Positions 1-10,899 of a stretch of DNA of 64,000 nucleotides are shown one piece after another. This DNA is from Penicillium oxalicum (taxonomy: Eukaryota; Ascomycota; Eurotiomycetes; Eurotiales; Aspergillaceae). The notes below the pieces were generated by a model, which saw nothing but the letters and a program-made list of their open reading frames with translations, made no database searches and had not been told where the DNA came from. Made by a program: the position numbers and the translations under genes. The number at the start of each line of letters is the position of its first letter. Positions within the stretch are counted from its first letter, which is position 1. The DNA lies in contig NC_064657.1 of assembly GCF_001723175.1 (NCBI RefSeq), positions 62,001-126,000 on the forward strand, written 5' to 3'.

Positions 1-1201
1 CAAGAATATCATTTCAACCTCAAGAAAGGTCCAAGTCCGACCCGCTCCGAGACCTCAGGCTAGACCGGAGAAAGTACCGTAAATCACGGAGCTAATCTAT
101 CCATTCCCAGATTCTTGTCCCCATGATATTATCGGCTTCACAGAACGACCGGGCGTGATCGAATCTCTTTCCTCATAGGCGAACCTAGTCACCTGATGAT
201 CTCGTTGTGCTTGTGACGCGATATTCATGCTTACTTGTATCTCGTCAAATCTAGTGTTAGCGGGTTTCGCAAACTCATTGGCCATCATTATTTTATTTAT
301 CACAGCTGTTTGATTATTTCTCATACCTGGCATGAAGTTACCACTCTAATGTGGAGAAAGGAATAACAGTGACGGACCAACCGGGAGCTTCTTAGTCTTC
401 CATCTTGCCGGAGTCTTCACTCTTGCCTATAGTTCGCCCTTAGGTATATCAAGTGGCTGCGAGTAATTGACTTTCTTAGGAATTAGGTGACTGTCCATTT
501 ATCCGGCCAAAATAGAGTAATACCAGATATATCAATATCTGTATGGGGAAAACTCCGGTTTTCCACTGATCGTGTCCGTTGCTGGGATTTGCTCGACCTC
601 GCCCTCGTCCTTTTCTTTCCGCATTTCTAGGTGCGCATTCCAATAATAAGACATGAAATGTTGCATGGTTGCATAATTTCCTGTAGATTCAAGTAGTAAT
701 TAACCGTTCCCAATTTTCATCGACTTTCGGGGTGGTCAATTCGTTTCATCCGTACATCCCTCCGCACGTGTAAGACTATTGATAATCGCATTCTGCGTAA
801 TCTGGCACTTTTTCCAATACTCAAGTGGGGGAGAAAGCTCTGGTACATTAACGAAATAAGTGCGACGTAGGCCCACCAAAGATCGGATACTCTTCCATCT
901 CCCGGTAAATATACACGTTGCTGGCCGGAACTTTCTCAAATTGCGCAGTTAAAAACAGGAACGAAACAGAATCGTAGAAGGTTCCTCCCGCATTTACGCT
1001 TGGTGTGCAGAAAAACCCGGTGGAAGAAAACAGCACACAGAGGGACACCCTACTATAGAACATCAAACGGTTTGAATAACAGCTCCCTGAGGCTCTGGTC
1101 CAACGTTTGCTGTTAGTGCATTGCGTCGACGCAAATAACGGACTTTTGTACTAAAAACATTCATACTTTCAAACACAGCAATCCACACATTCCGAGGGCT
1201 A
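1..1201. other. gene-free flank
   Basis: No reading frame here resembles a known protein, and the open frames are short and uncoordinated. I see no RNA gene or obvious repeat. It lies downstream of the haloperoxidase-like gene on the opposite side and may hold its 3' flank. Confidence 0.5.
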
Positions 1202-2510
1202 TTATAGCCCTATCCTGTGCTTTTCAGCGGTTTTCTGACTTGTTAAATGGACCAGACCCCCGTAGGGAGAAGGCTGCAATTCTTTTGGCGTAGGCTGGAG
1301 ATTGTTGCGGAAAATATCATTGGCGATTTCAAGCCCCAGTGGGACACCACCAATGGGGAAACTCCCAGGTTGATCGGTGCGTGACCCAGAGGTCATATAT
1401 TTAATATCAGACGCTTTCTTGTAGTGACGGGCTTCACATGGCTCATTTTCCGTTTTGGAGGTCGGTTCGCCGGTGGAAGATACAAGTACGTCATTTGAAG
1501 CGAATGCATCGAATCGCCAGTGGACTCCAAGCCATACACGGCTAATGGCGTTCTCAAATATCGCTTCCCACAAGCTTTCAAACCGGCGTTTGACGCGTGT
1601 CCGAGCCGTTCCCGGCTGATTCGTTATCAGTTGCGTTGGGTCGTATGTCTGTCGTAAGTCGCGACTGACACCATCAAGCTCGTCCGATACGATTTCGAAA
1701 GAAATGTTGTCAGGCCCGTCCTCTTCGAAGTTCGTGACACCAATTCTCCTATAGAATAGTCGCACAATCTGGCAGAAGGCTGCACCGAATGTGGCATGCC
1801 CTGAAGGGTAAGATGGAAACGGTGGTGTGAACGATATTTGATCCGTATTTGTTGAGGGCGCACCCAGTGCGCGCCAGAATGGGTCTACCATCGACTGGTT
1901 GGCATCCTCACGAACAGCCGAAATTGGGCGCAAAAAGTCATGGTGATACTTCTCTCGCCAGCAAAGGGTGCCAGCATCCGCCATTGCCACATTTGCAAGG
2001 GCAAACAGACGCGCGAATTCTGCGTTCGTGTTTTCATCGGTTGGACCATCTCGTTTGTTCTTCCATGCCAAAGTTCGAAGAATACGGTTGTAAAATCGCG
2101 GTGGAGTGCCAATAAGGTTTGCACCATCGTAGGCCCAGAAATACGCTCCCGTAGTCTCATTGGGTTGCCGGCAGGTTGAAAATAACTCCGGTGCCCCCCC
2201 GAGGCGTATCACTTCTTGGAAAGCACCAGAGAATTCAGCTTCTTCATCGACGGTGGAGATCTTGCCATCTTTTACAGGAGGATCAGCCACAATGTGGTCA
2301 TCATGCACCGCAAACCGCTTCGCTGTGATTCCGTACAATGGCGCATGGTATTGATGTACTGCCCTCTTCACGTCCGATTGATTTGGGTCTACTGGAACTA
2401 GTTTCACCGGATTCGCCGCGTCATCTCTAAAGCGGAAATTACCAGCCCGGGGCCTACGTGCTTTGAGGTGGTTGATGATAGAAATGAAGCAAGTATCTTG
2501 TCGAACAAGT
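1202..2510 (-). pseudogene. vanadium-dependent haloperoxidase / PAP2-like protein, N-terminus missing
   Basis: The frame encodes the C-terminal catalytic half of a vanadium haloperoxidase (acid phosphatase/PAP2 superfamily), which binds vanadate and oxidises halides with peroxide. The active-site elements are in order: a segment WREKYHHDFLRP supplying Lys and Arg, then SYPSGHATFG with the Ser-Gly-His loop, then SRVWLGVHWRFDA with the second Arg and the axial His. A motif GAYFWAYDGANLIGTPPR, typical of the bacterial-like branch, precedes them. The frame stays open to about 2510, past the GTG at 2405-2407, and the added residues (NFRFRDDAANP) also fit the family, so 2407 is not a true start. 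No ATG and no N-terminal helical domain (about 200 residues in relatives) can be found upstream in any frame. It is either a 5'-truncated relic or has upstream exons I cannot recognise. Family call is firm; the pseudogene status is inference. Confidence 0.75.
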
Positions 2511-3522
2511 TAATCGGAAACAGATCACCAGAGGAGTATAACATCGAATTTATAGTTAACAACGCATTGTCAATCAACTTTTGAGAATGGCGTAAGAGGT
2601 CATGTAACTTCAAGCTATCATACCATATCATGGATGTAGACGGTCTCGACCACTGTTCTTGGTCGGTTACCAAGTCTGTCATTCCGATTCTTCCGGACCT
2701 TCGTGGAACGGAACTATACGTACTATCTTACAATGACAACTTATGACATACCTTGTGTAACACAAGTCTGCTAGCAGGTTGTCAGCTAGGGACTGGACCG
2801 CAACAGCTCCACCAAACGGCAATATTGCCCCGCCAGGGAACTATATGGTTTTCGTCATTGACACCAGTTGCCGCCCGTGCGAGTACGCCAAGTTCATTCG
2901 ACTTGACGAGTCTGTTTCCATGTCCACCAGTGGCAACGAAATATCCTAGCACAAAGCCCAGGTCCTGCATGACCACCTTTTGATAAAGGGAATTTCATTG
3001 GCCAGTTAAGACTCCTGGCCAAGCACAGCAAATGAACCGATTTTGGAGTGCTGGACCGGGCAACGGGTGGCAACGGAACATGTGGGGATGCTTTTGCTTT
3101 AGCACTCTCGAAAGTCGCCGAGAGAGATGGGGATTATTCCAGATTCTTCAGTCTCCTCGCCTCTTTGCTCATGATATTGACAAGTTACATTGATTTTCTC
3201 CGAGTTCTGCATCACCATTCGGTCTCGAATACTCAAAAATGGCAAGCAAAAAGGGTCTTGTTTAAGATTCCACGTCGCTGCCCTCCTTCTACTCTGTGCA
3301 AGGGGCCGGGCTACCCTGTTCCCTCCGCGGAGAGAGCAATTCCGCTAAAATTAGAGCTCTAAATAAGAGGCTGAGCTAACCGTGGGTCGCATTCACGCAA
3401 TGAACCTTCACTCCTAACATTTAGGCTCGGGTCCCTCCGACTCGCCCGAGCGGATCGTTTAGCCGCCGAAACAAGAGCAAAGTTTTAGACCAACTCGAGC
3501 CATGGGAAGGACACCCTCTGAT
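2511..3522. other. intergenic, no recognisable gene
   Basis: A 64-codon minus-strand frame at 2782-2976 is open but matches nothing I know and could not be joined to the haloperoxidase frame. The rest holds only short frames. Confidence 0.4.
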
Positions 3523-3936
3523 TCAACGTATTTGATTAAATCGCCTGACAATAAAGAAATATTGTATTCCGCAGTTTTTACGCTGCAAACGGCAGAATTT
3601 TCCCAGGTAGTCCTGTACGCAACTGCAAGCTTTCCTGAGTCTAGACAGTTCGGTAGACTTGCCACCTAGTACAGAGAAGTGCAAAACCAGCTTCACCAAT
3701 TTGCACTCTTTTGTTAATTCTGCGCCCCACTGATAAGACTCATAGCTGAAAGATGGGTGCAGTTTCGTAGGGTATGAGATGTACTCTTTTTTCTGCTGGC
3801 ATAGAACCAACCTTCCGGATCTAGTCACTGCTCGGATGATCGACATGTCATGACTTACCCCGCATTGGCACGGACACCCAATAACACTGCACGCTAAAAC
3901 TTGGATCAACGCTAACGAAAGGAGTTGACGTTCCAT
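3523..3936 (-). CDS. candidate small cysteine-rich secreted protein
   Basis: From the ATG at 3936 the frame gives about 137 residues. It begins with a hydrophobic stretch (MERQLLSLALIQVLACSVIG) that looks like a signal peptide, followed directly by a Cys-rich segment (CPCQCG) and further cysteines along the chain. I do not recognise a family. A second minus frame at 3459-3665 overlaps the 3' end and ends with CSCFGG, so a spliced product using it is possible. The gene lies alone between the haloperoxidase relic and the metzincin gene. It could equally be a chance frame; the only support is length, the signal-like N-terminus and the cysteine content. Confidence 0.3.
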   Translation of the reverse strand: MERQLLSLALIQVLACSVIGCPCQCGVSHDMSIIRAVTRSGRLVLCQQKKEYISYPTKLHPSFSYESYQWGAELTKECKLVKLVLHFSVLGGKSTELSRLRKACSCVQDYLGKFCRLQRKNCGIQYFFIVRRFNQIR

Positions 3937-4234
3937 TTTCTGGTTCTGGAAATTCGTATTAAAACACTCCAACTATAAATGAGTTGTACCTAGGAAGACA
4001 GACGTGATGAACTCAATATCGCGGGCGCTCCAAAGCGACAACAACTAATATATATCAGCTATATGTCGGATGTAATATGTTTATGGCAAGCCTGCGCTCA
4101 GACAGAAGTTCAAATGTTACGGCGGCATGATAAACAACGTGGGTTTCAATTTATCTGACGGTAAAAGTAACATAAAACATTCACTTTGCCTGGTGGTTAT
4201 TGAGTACTCAGGATAGATCTCCCAGGGTGCGATA

Positions 4235-5056
4235 CTAGTTATTTGCATCGTAGTCCACAATAGGTAGCCTACCAGTCTTTTCCATAACACCAAGATATGT
4301 TCCAGAGAATTGGTAGAAAGTTTTAGTGCTGTCGATATCCGAGGGCTGCATCTGGGGAGGGAATTCGTATGCCATCACTGATGATGGGTTACGTGGACCA
4401 ATTTGGACTGAGTTCAGGTTGGCACCAGTTTCCCTCTCCGGGGCAAACTCGTGACGGAGTCCCAGGACATGACCTAACTCATGCAAGAAAATATTCTTCA
4501 AGTATTGCACTGTTCCTTCCTGGAATGCAGCAGGATAGACGTTCAGCACGTTCAGATCCAGATTATTCGGGAAAAAGGCCTCAGCAAGGGTCCCCGGGCT
4601 GACTTCCTTCGCGTAGGCGAGGACGAATGCGGCATCTTCGATCTTATAAACCCATTCAAATTGCACACCGAGCTTCAGCTCGTTCCATTCATTGGCGGCT
4701 TCATTCAATTTGTTCGCTGCCAGAAAAGCGTGCTCCGGCTTTGAATATCCAGTCGCAAGAACGGCAAAGTTGACGGTTTTTGTCGGTCCGGTCCTCCAGC
4801 GGGGTATCTCCTTTCCAAGCCCGACTTGAAGGGCTGTAGGGCTAATACTGCCTGCGATCGCCACAGCCGTGGGCTTTTGAGTTATGCATGGATACCCATC
4901 AAGTTTAGTCGCAGAGGAGCCTGCTGCGGTCGGCAGGCTCTGGGACTTGGCCTTCTTGGGGTCCAGGGTTTCCAATACCTCATGACCAAGATCTGCTTTC
5001 AGATCCTGGAAGAAATTGGCCCGGGCAGGGTTGATAGTACTTTGAGCGTGGGACAT
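4235..5056 (-). CDS. metzincin-type zinc metallopeptidase (matrixin/astacin-like)
   Basis: A single-exon gene of 273 codons starting at the ATG at 5056. Near residue 190 it has HELGHVLGLRHE, the extended metzincin zinc site HExxHxxGxxH, whose three His bind zinc and whose Glu is the general base. About 35 residues later SVMAYEF provides the Met-turn expected of metzincins. The region before the zinc site (residues 85-185) looks like the five-stranded peptidase core, and FAVLATGYSKPEHAFLAAN resembles the start of matrixin domains. There is no signal peptide or transmembrane segment at the annotated start, so either the protein is intracellular, leaves by a non-classical route, or an upstream exon is missing. 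Short secretion-less peptidases of this type are common in fungi and bacteria. The substrate is unknown. Confidence 0.8.
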   Translation of the reverse strand: MSHAQSTINPARANFFQDLKADLGHEVLETLDPKKAKSQSLPTAAGSSATKLDGYPCITQKPTAVAIAGSISPTALQVGLGKEIPRWRTGPTKTVNFAVLATGYSKPEHAFLAANKLNEAANEWNELKLGVQFEWVYKIEDAAFVLAYAKEVSPGTLAEAFFPNNLDLNVLNVYPAAFQEGTVQYLKNIFLHELGHVLGLRHEFAPERETGANLNSVQIGPRNPSSVMAYEFPPQMQPSDIDSTKTFYQFSGTYLGVMEKTGRLPIVDYDANN

Positions 5057-5188
5057 GATGGATGACTTGGGTGGATCAGTGGATGTTCCACACCAGTTTG
5101 TACTGCTAAGATCCAGCTTGGTTCACTAGAAGTGTGGTTGCAATGAATATCAATTTCCATCCCAGCACTTGAGGGATATCACGGCGAA

Positions 5189-5194
5189 TTTATA
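5189..5194 (-). promoter_or_regulatory. possible TATA box of the metzincin gene
   Basis: On the minus strand this reads TATAAA, about 135 bases upstream of the ATG at 5056. Only position and sequence support it. Confidence 0.3.
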
Positions 5195-5456
5195 TTTTGA
5201 ATGAGTGCAATCTGGCCAAGAGCATACTTTTCCAATACCAAGGAGAAAAGACACTGTTGCTTTCGTAACCATGATGCCTCAATGACTTGACAAGTTTTGC
5301 AAATGGGGTGTCATTTGATCCTTATCAAAACAGTCATTATTAGATTGTTCTCGGTGATCAGTAGTGGGTCATACTTGTAAATTTTAAGTTTGAAAGAGGC
5401 GGCTGTCTGGTTTGCCATCGAGGAGCTAACCGGCATGGTCTAGACCTTAAGTTTAA

Positions 5457-5815
5457 TCAGACTTCTTCGGGGTCAGCGACACGCCCACGGAACAGAACCT
5501 CCGGGTCATTCTGCAGGGCTGCCGGGCGCGCAGTGCGCATATTCGCTAGGATCATGTCGGTGTAGTAATACCAGTTGCCAACCAAGGTTCCATCAGTGTT
5601 ATTGTTAACGCCAGTTGAGTCTGTGAAGTAGGCTATGGTAACGGAGTTAGGCACGCCCACGGCTGTTTTCACAGTCTCTTGAAACGAAAATGGGCAGTTG
5701 TAGGCTGTGGCGACTCCAGAGACATCATTTGGGTTCGCGCACTGGGAGGCAACAGGAGTGCCCTGCGAGTGTACCCTATAGAAGGATATCGCACTAGCAG
5801 ATGATCGACTGCGCT
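5457..5815 (-). other. unidentified exon-like open frame
   Basis: The frame is open from 5815 to the stop at 5457 (about 119 codons) and has a protein-like composition, with no in-frame ATG near its 5' end. It contains two cysteines (SQCANPND, AYNCPFSF) and several aromatic and Asn/Thr-rich segments (VNNNTDGTLVGNWYYYTD). A short frame starting at an ATG near 5904 could be an upstream exon, but no clean intron joins them. I do not recognise the family. It may be the last exon of a small gene or a relic. Confidence 0.25.
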
Positions 5816-6779
5816 AAGAATTCGGCCTGGCTAACCTTCAGAGTTGATCGATTTGTATCTATCCGCCTCACGCCAATTAGCGGGGAATGTTATCTTCATA
5901 TGGGAATCGAGAGACAGGCCAGTCTGCTGCGGCAAATCAAAGCTAGCCGTCCTTATCACCCAATCCCTCGAAGAGGTGCCAAAGGCCCAACATTAACACC
6001 ATGAGGTCTCATTATCTTGGCAGAATACTATTTCCGCTTGCAGGCAGGTGTTCCCAGCCACGAACTTGAAGTTATAGTTTCTGGTGGAGTTTGGTTGGCA
6101 GGTGATAAATGCCGAGGTTGAGCTAGGGAAACTCCGCTTGCACGCATTACAAGTCGCATGAACAATCTAGCCGAGTCTAAAGTGTCTAGAAGATGAAAGC
6201 AGACGTGGAATGGGCAGCAGATACCAATGTTAAGTTTACCAATTTCCCAAACTTTATGAAGCTGCTTTAGATTTGCTAGTGGGTTCAGCACATTCGGCTC
6301 TTTGTAAGAGCCCATTGTAGTCGTGAACCGGAAGATTACTCTAATGAAGATCACATTTACGGGTGGCTTGCGTCACATGGGCGATCGAGAGTCTAGAATA
6401 TGCTTCTCCGTTACCTGCACATGTGACAGGTTTCTAGGCCAGATTAAGAAGAACGAACATGATCATATGACCCCTCGTCCCAGATTTCTAAAGATGAAAA
6501 CTGACAGAAAAACACCAATGACTGCTTGGTATCAGTTGCAAAGTGATTAAAAGTGGCAAAAGTCTGACAATAGTTGGGATCTATTGATTGCAAGATTCAA
6601 CCTGTTAACATCGTATTTGCAAATAATATTCCTCCGGGTTTTCTATAAATGTTGGCGTTTCCCCCCTCGCTGGAATGCATTCATCTTCATATCCAGCTCC
6701 ACTGGGATCTATTGGGACGCATTTTAATCTCATAACTACTGCCCACTAGAGCATAAGAGAGGGAAATAGCAGCGGCAGG

Positions 6780-8279
6780 ATGACTCCAGGACATGAATGT
6801 GATGACTCGAGACCGTGCCCTGTCCCTCCCAATCCAGATCTCCTTGCCCGACTCCGATATGAACCGAATGCCCTTACTGCTCCCTCTATCACCACGCAGG
6901 TTCCCGGACGTCCGTCCTTCAGCGCCAGGACTGGAACACGCACAGGTCTGAACGATGGATGCATCTTCCCCGAATCTTATTTCGAGACTGCTGTCTCTGC
7001 GAGCCGTTTGAGCAGAGCTGCATTAGATAGAACTCCCCTCCGTGGTGCTATTCGGTAGGTAAATCGACCAATATATCAGCCCGAACTGTTATTTTGGCTG
7101 ACAGCAATGCTCGACAATAGAGCTGCTGTGGTCCTAGTTGACTTCCCAGATAAGAAAATGGGAGCGAATACCCCACAATACTTCAAAGATCTCTTTTTCT
7201 CCACTGGAAGAATCGACACTGGCAGTGTCACCGAGTATTACAACGAGGTTAGCGGTGGTAAGATTAGCCTCAGTGGCGAGGTTGTTGGCCCTCTGCGCAT
7301 GCCCCATAAACTATCAGCCTACGCACATGGCGATAGCGGGATGACCGATGCTACTCCAAATGCTCAGACGATGGCTGCGGATGCACTGGATGCGCTCAAA
7401 GGTCAAGTCAATTTCGCCCCATATGATAATGACCAAAATGGTTACGTCGATGCCTTTGTGGTGGTGCATGCCGGACAGGGCGCTGAGGAGACCGGGAGAA
7501 AGGACGATGTTTGGTCTCTTAAGTGGACACTACCAGCTGTCACTAATGTCGACGGAGTCAATATCTTTGCCTTCCTTACGATCCCGGAGGATGCTAAAGT
7601 TGGCGTGGCTGCCCATGAGCTGGGCCATCTCGTATTCGGTTGGCCGGATCTTTACGACATTGATAGCAGCTCCGAGGGTGCTGGAAATTGGTGTCTCATG
7701 GCGGGAGGCTCATGGGGTGGTTCACCACCGGGCGTTAAACCTTGCCACCCTTCTGCCTGGTGCAAAGTGACCCAGGGCTGGGTGGACGAAGTCGTGGATA
7801 CCCACCCCCAGTCTATCACATTAGGCGCCGTGGAGGACAAGCTGCAAGTCCACCGCCTGTGGAAGAATGGTGATCATGCAAGCCAGGAGTACTTCTTACT
7901 AGAGAACCGCGAGCCCGTCGGGTTTGACCAGTCACTTCCTGGATTTGGTCTTCTCGGTATGATATTCTTTCCCTAATTTGACACGGTTCCGCTCAACTAA
8001 CCTCAATGTGCAGTCTGGCACATTGACGACTCGCAGGATGATAATCATGACGAACGCCATTACAAAGTCGGTCTCATGCAGGCTGATGCTCTGAATCAGC
8101 TCGCCACACGTGCAGGCCGTGGTGACCCTGGCGACCCGTTCCCGGGAAGTACAGGAAATAAGAGCTTCACGTTTATATCCAATCCTAGCAGCCGCTCGTA
8201 TGCGGGTCAGGATTCGAAAGTGTCTATCATGAATATCTCCGCCCCAGCACCGACAATGACCATGGATATTGCTGTGTAA
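6780..8279 (+). CDS. M6-family (immune inhibitor A-like) zinc metallopeptidase
   Basis: Three exons are read. Exon 1 begins at the ATG at 6780 and ends near 7044-7054; exon 2 spans about 7105-7958; exon 3 spans about 8014-8279. The second intron is clear (GGTATG donor, ATGTGCAG acceptor); the exact first donor is uncertain because the best GT sites do not keep frame with the acceptor at 7104. The peptidase domain starts with AAVVLVDFPDKK, continues through GSVTEYYNEVSGGK and DNDQNGYVDAFVVVHAG, and carries the zinc site AAHELGHLVFGWPDLYD, the HExxHxxGxPDLYD signature of M6 peptidases. Exon 3 opens with VWHIDDSQDDN, a conserved M6 element after the catalytic core. No signal peptide is visible, which is unusual because bacterial M6 enzymes are secreted. 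The product is about 450 residues, shorter than bacterial InhA, and lacks the C-terminal accessory domains. Confidence 0.85.
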
Positions 8280-9038
8280 TGACGCAGGAAGAGATGAACT
8301 GAAAATTAATTAATGGCCATCTATTTAACAGGTAAAGTTGTGCTGAGCTCCTATCGAGAGAGTAAAGGCGTAGGCTGGGTTTCATCTGACACGTGGGACG
8401 CTTATAGGGGTTCAAAGCACTTGAGATTTGTGGTATTTCCCGCTAGTTAGCTACGTGTTGCAAATTCTATTAAAAGTGTATTAAAATACTGGAAATTTCG
8501 AATCAGAAAAGTGAGTATTCATTCCACTAGTGAAGTTGATGTGCAATTAGATGAGTACTTCACTGCACCAGTTGTGAGACCCCTGGAGAACATACCAGAG
8601 GCCCTGCTACGGACGAATGAGGACCCAGCTACAATTAAAGAATTCCCCCAAAACTCGGAAGCAAAGAACGGGAAAAAGGGGATTTTACAGAGCAACTGGT
8701 CGATTCATTAGTCGACTGTCATCCATGTTACTTCCACGTGCGCATGTATGGCGAAGGGACTACATCAAGAAATTTCTTTGCAGCCGGTGGTTTCTGGACA
8801 AATTATCAGTCCTGAAAGCCCCTCGCCTTATTCCTCTTCGGCCACCTAATGTTCACTAAGCGGTACCTGCTGCTAGGCTTGAATCTTCAGCAATTTGTCT
8901 TCAATCTTATCAGAGAACACAGAAAATATGATTCATGTGGGCATCGAGTTACAGGCCTGATTAGACCGATATGGCGTTGTTCCAAAGAGCATTTCCCACA
9001 ACCAGAACTGGTTCATTGGCAAATACGGTATATGTTCG
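8280..9038. other. intergenic between convergent M6 and FAD-oxidase genes
   Basis: Only short frames are present. One at 8511-8711 (+) has a segment DEYFTAPVVRPLE that faintly recalls hAT transposase C-termini; I do not consider it supported. Confidence 0.4.
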
Positions 9039-10899
9039 TCAGTGAATGGGATGATAGTGACTAAACCTCCCCTCAGGATCCCACTCCGTTTTAAGATCTC
9101 TCAGTTTCTTCAATCGATCTTCACCATAGCCATATTTTTCCTCGATGGGCTCATTCCCCGTGGCGTAGTTGACATATCTAGATGACACAAGAGTTAAGTT
9201 GAATGAAAAGAATAAATTCGTAGAGCACAAGTGGCAGCGTGTTGTGCAAGACGTACACTTTATTCTTTCGCATACCAGACGCCTCTTGCAAGATCTGCCG
9301 GAACTTGTCGCCCCATACGTTGGCAGCTTCATCAAGTATAGGGTCGGAGTATAGAAGAGAGGCACAGCTGATGGAGGGAGGTTATCGTCAGGGTTTTATT
9401 TGGCCATATTGGGGGCAGAGAACGGGGAGCACGTCCCAAGACTGGCCGTATTAATTGGAAGACTCACACGTGAAAGTTCAAAGCTCTCCATGGGAATGCC
9501 GCGCTCTCATCCGGCACCTGGCGGACTTTTCCAAAGCCGTAGCATTGGAACATGACGACCGAGTCCTTGGCGGATGGGTGACGTAGGCGAAACGCCAGAT
9601 AGTGTTTCCAGAGTTCCCGCGCGGCCGCAGGGTCGATTTTCTCCAGAGCGACGGACCACATCGGCTTCTGGCCGCCTTTGTATTGGCCGCGGTCGAGAAC
9701 CGCGTTGATCTCGTTGTACGGCGTTGGCGAGCTATCCTGGTAGATAGGCTTTAGGCTAAAGAGAGGAGCAAATGCCTTTTGCGCATCTGAAGGTGTACCG
9801 GCATACCACAGTTCCAGCACCACCGCCGGCTGTAAAGTCATATGGGTTAGCGCAGGAGCTTTCATGATATGAACCAAAGGCCAGGTGAAAAAGGGGTTCA
9901 CATACGAATCCAAATGGTGAAAGGCCGGTGAAAACGTAGTGGATTGACATTCCTTCCCCCATGTGAAGATCATTGATGGTCTGAGTGACTTCTTCGATAT
10001 GGTCTGGGAGGAAGACCATAGTGCTTTCCCAGTGTATGCCGTTGTTGATTTGCGGAAATGCTTTGACCTTCGCCGCCGTCACGATGCCGAAGTTATGTCC
10101 GGCTCCTTTCAAACCCCATAGAAGCTCGACATTTTCGGTCGAAGAGGCGGCGATCATGTCCCCCTTCTCAGTGACGAGCCGGAGAGATATCACATTGTCA
10201 ATGGATATGCTGTAGTTGGCTTGAAGTCGACTGAAGCCACCACCAAGCATCGCACCACAGGCCCCGACGGAGTTACAGTTGCCGACAACTGTGTATTCAG
10301 TGAGTTAGTCCGTTATTCGGGTAGAGTACGATCAACCCATCTATCGCATGCAGAACCGACGCACCGACATGGGCTTTTGCGGCATAGGCCGCGTCGATGA
10401 CTTCACCAACCAAAGCGCCGGCTTCAATGATGGCCCACTCCTCTTTGAGGTTCACGGCTACGTTTTTAAGCCTCTCAAGTTGATGAGAACCCCAGAATCT
10501 CCGAGATTCCATGACGTTGTCCACCCGTGACCGCCAGTTTGAGCGAGGAATTCAACGTCATTTTGGATGGCCCATTGCACCTGCACATGGTCAGCAGCTG
10601 AATCAACTATCACCGCCCGTCCGTCTTAGAACTATTCCAATCATCAGCAATTCGAAAAAAATTTCACCTAATGTCTTTTGGACATCCGTTTCCGTCGCTA
10701 CGTTGATCACTGCGCCTGGCTGGGGTGCTGCATACTCACTCCACCTAATGGTATTTGGATAGAAGTCGGGATCGCCAGGGAATTTAATTGATGCCCCTTC
10801 GCTGAGAACCTTGTCCAAGATCTTCAGTTTACCCTTCAGGTTCATGATGACTGATCTTGAAAGCAACGTGCTGACGAGCACCTTGTCCTCGGTCGTCAT
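9039..10899 (-). CDS. FAD-linked oxidase, berberine bridge enzyme-like (bicovalent flavin)
   Basis: Starting at the ATG at 10899, six exons can be joined in frame through short introns with donors GTGAAA, GTGCGT, GTATGT, GTGAGT and GTACGT, giving about 470 residues. The N-terminal FAD-binding domain contains AQTGGHGWTT, whose His is the expected 8-alpha flavin attachment site, and VVVGNCNSVGACG, whose first Cys is the expected 6-S-cysteinyl site, followed by GAMLGGGFSRLQ. LLWGLKGAGHNFGIVT is the typical end of the FAD domain. The substrate domain follows, and the C-terminus VYVNYATGNEPIEE...YGYGEDRL...LK..WDPEGRF is the BBE signature. So all reading frames are intact. The family oxidises alcohols, sugars or alkaloid/terpenoid intermediates with oxygen. 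No signal peptide is seen, unlike many secreted fungal members. Substrate unknown. Confidence 0.88.

Noticed and set aside
1202..2407. Start of the haloperoxidase at 2407
   Set aside because: The codon is GTG and family-like residues continue upstream in the same frame.
8511..8711. Segment resembling the C-terminus of hAT transposases
   Set aside because: Similarity is only a few residues; no terminal inverted repeats or further transposase sequence nearby.
9756..10250. Apparent frameshift inside the BBE-like oxidase
   Set aside because: A GTATGT...TTTACAG intron explains the frame change and restores the conserved sequence.
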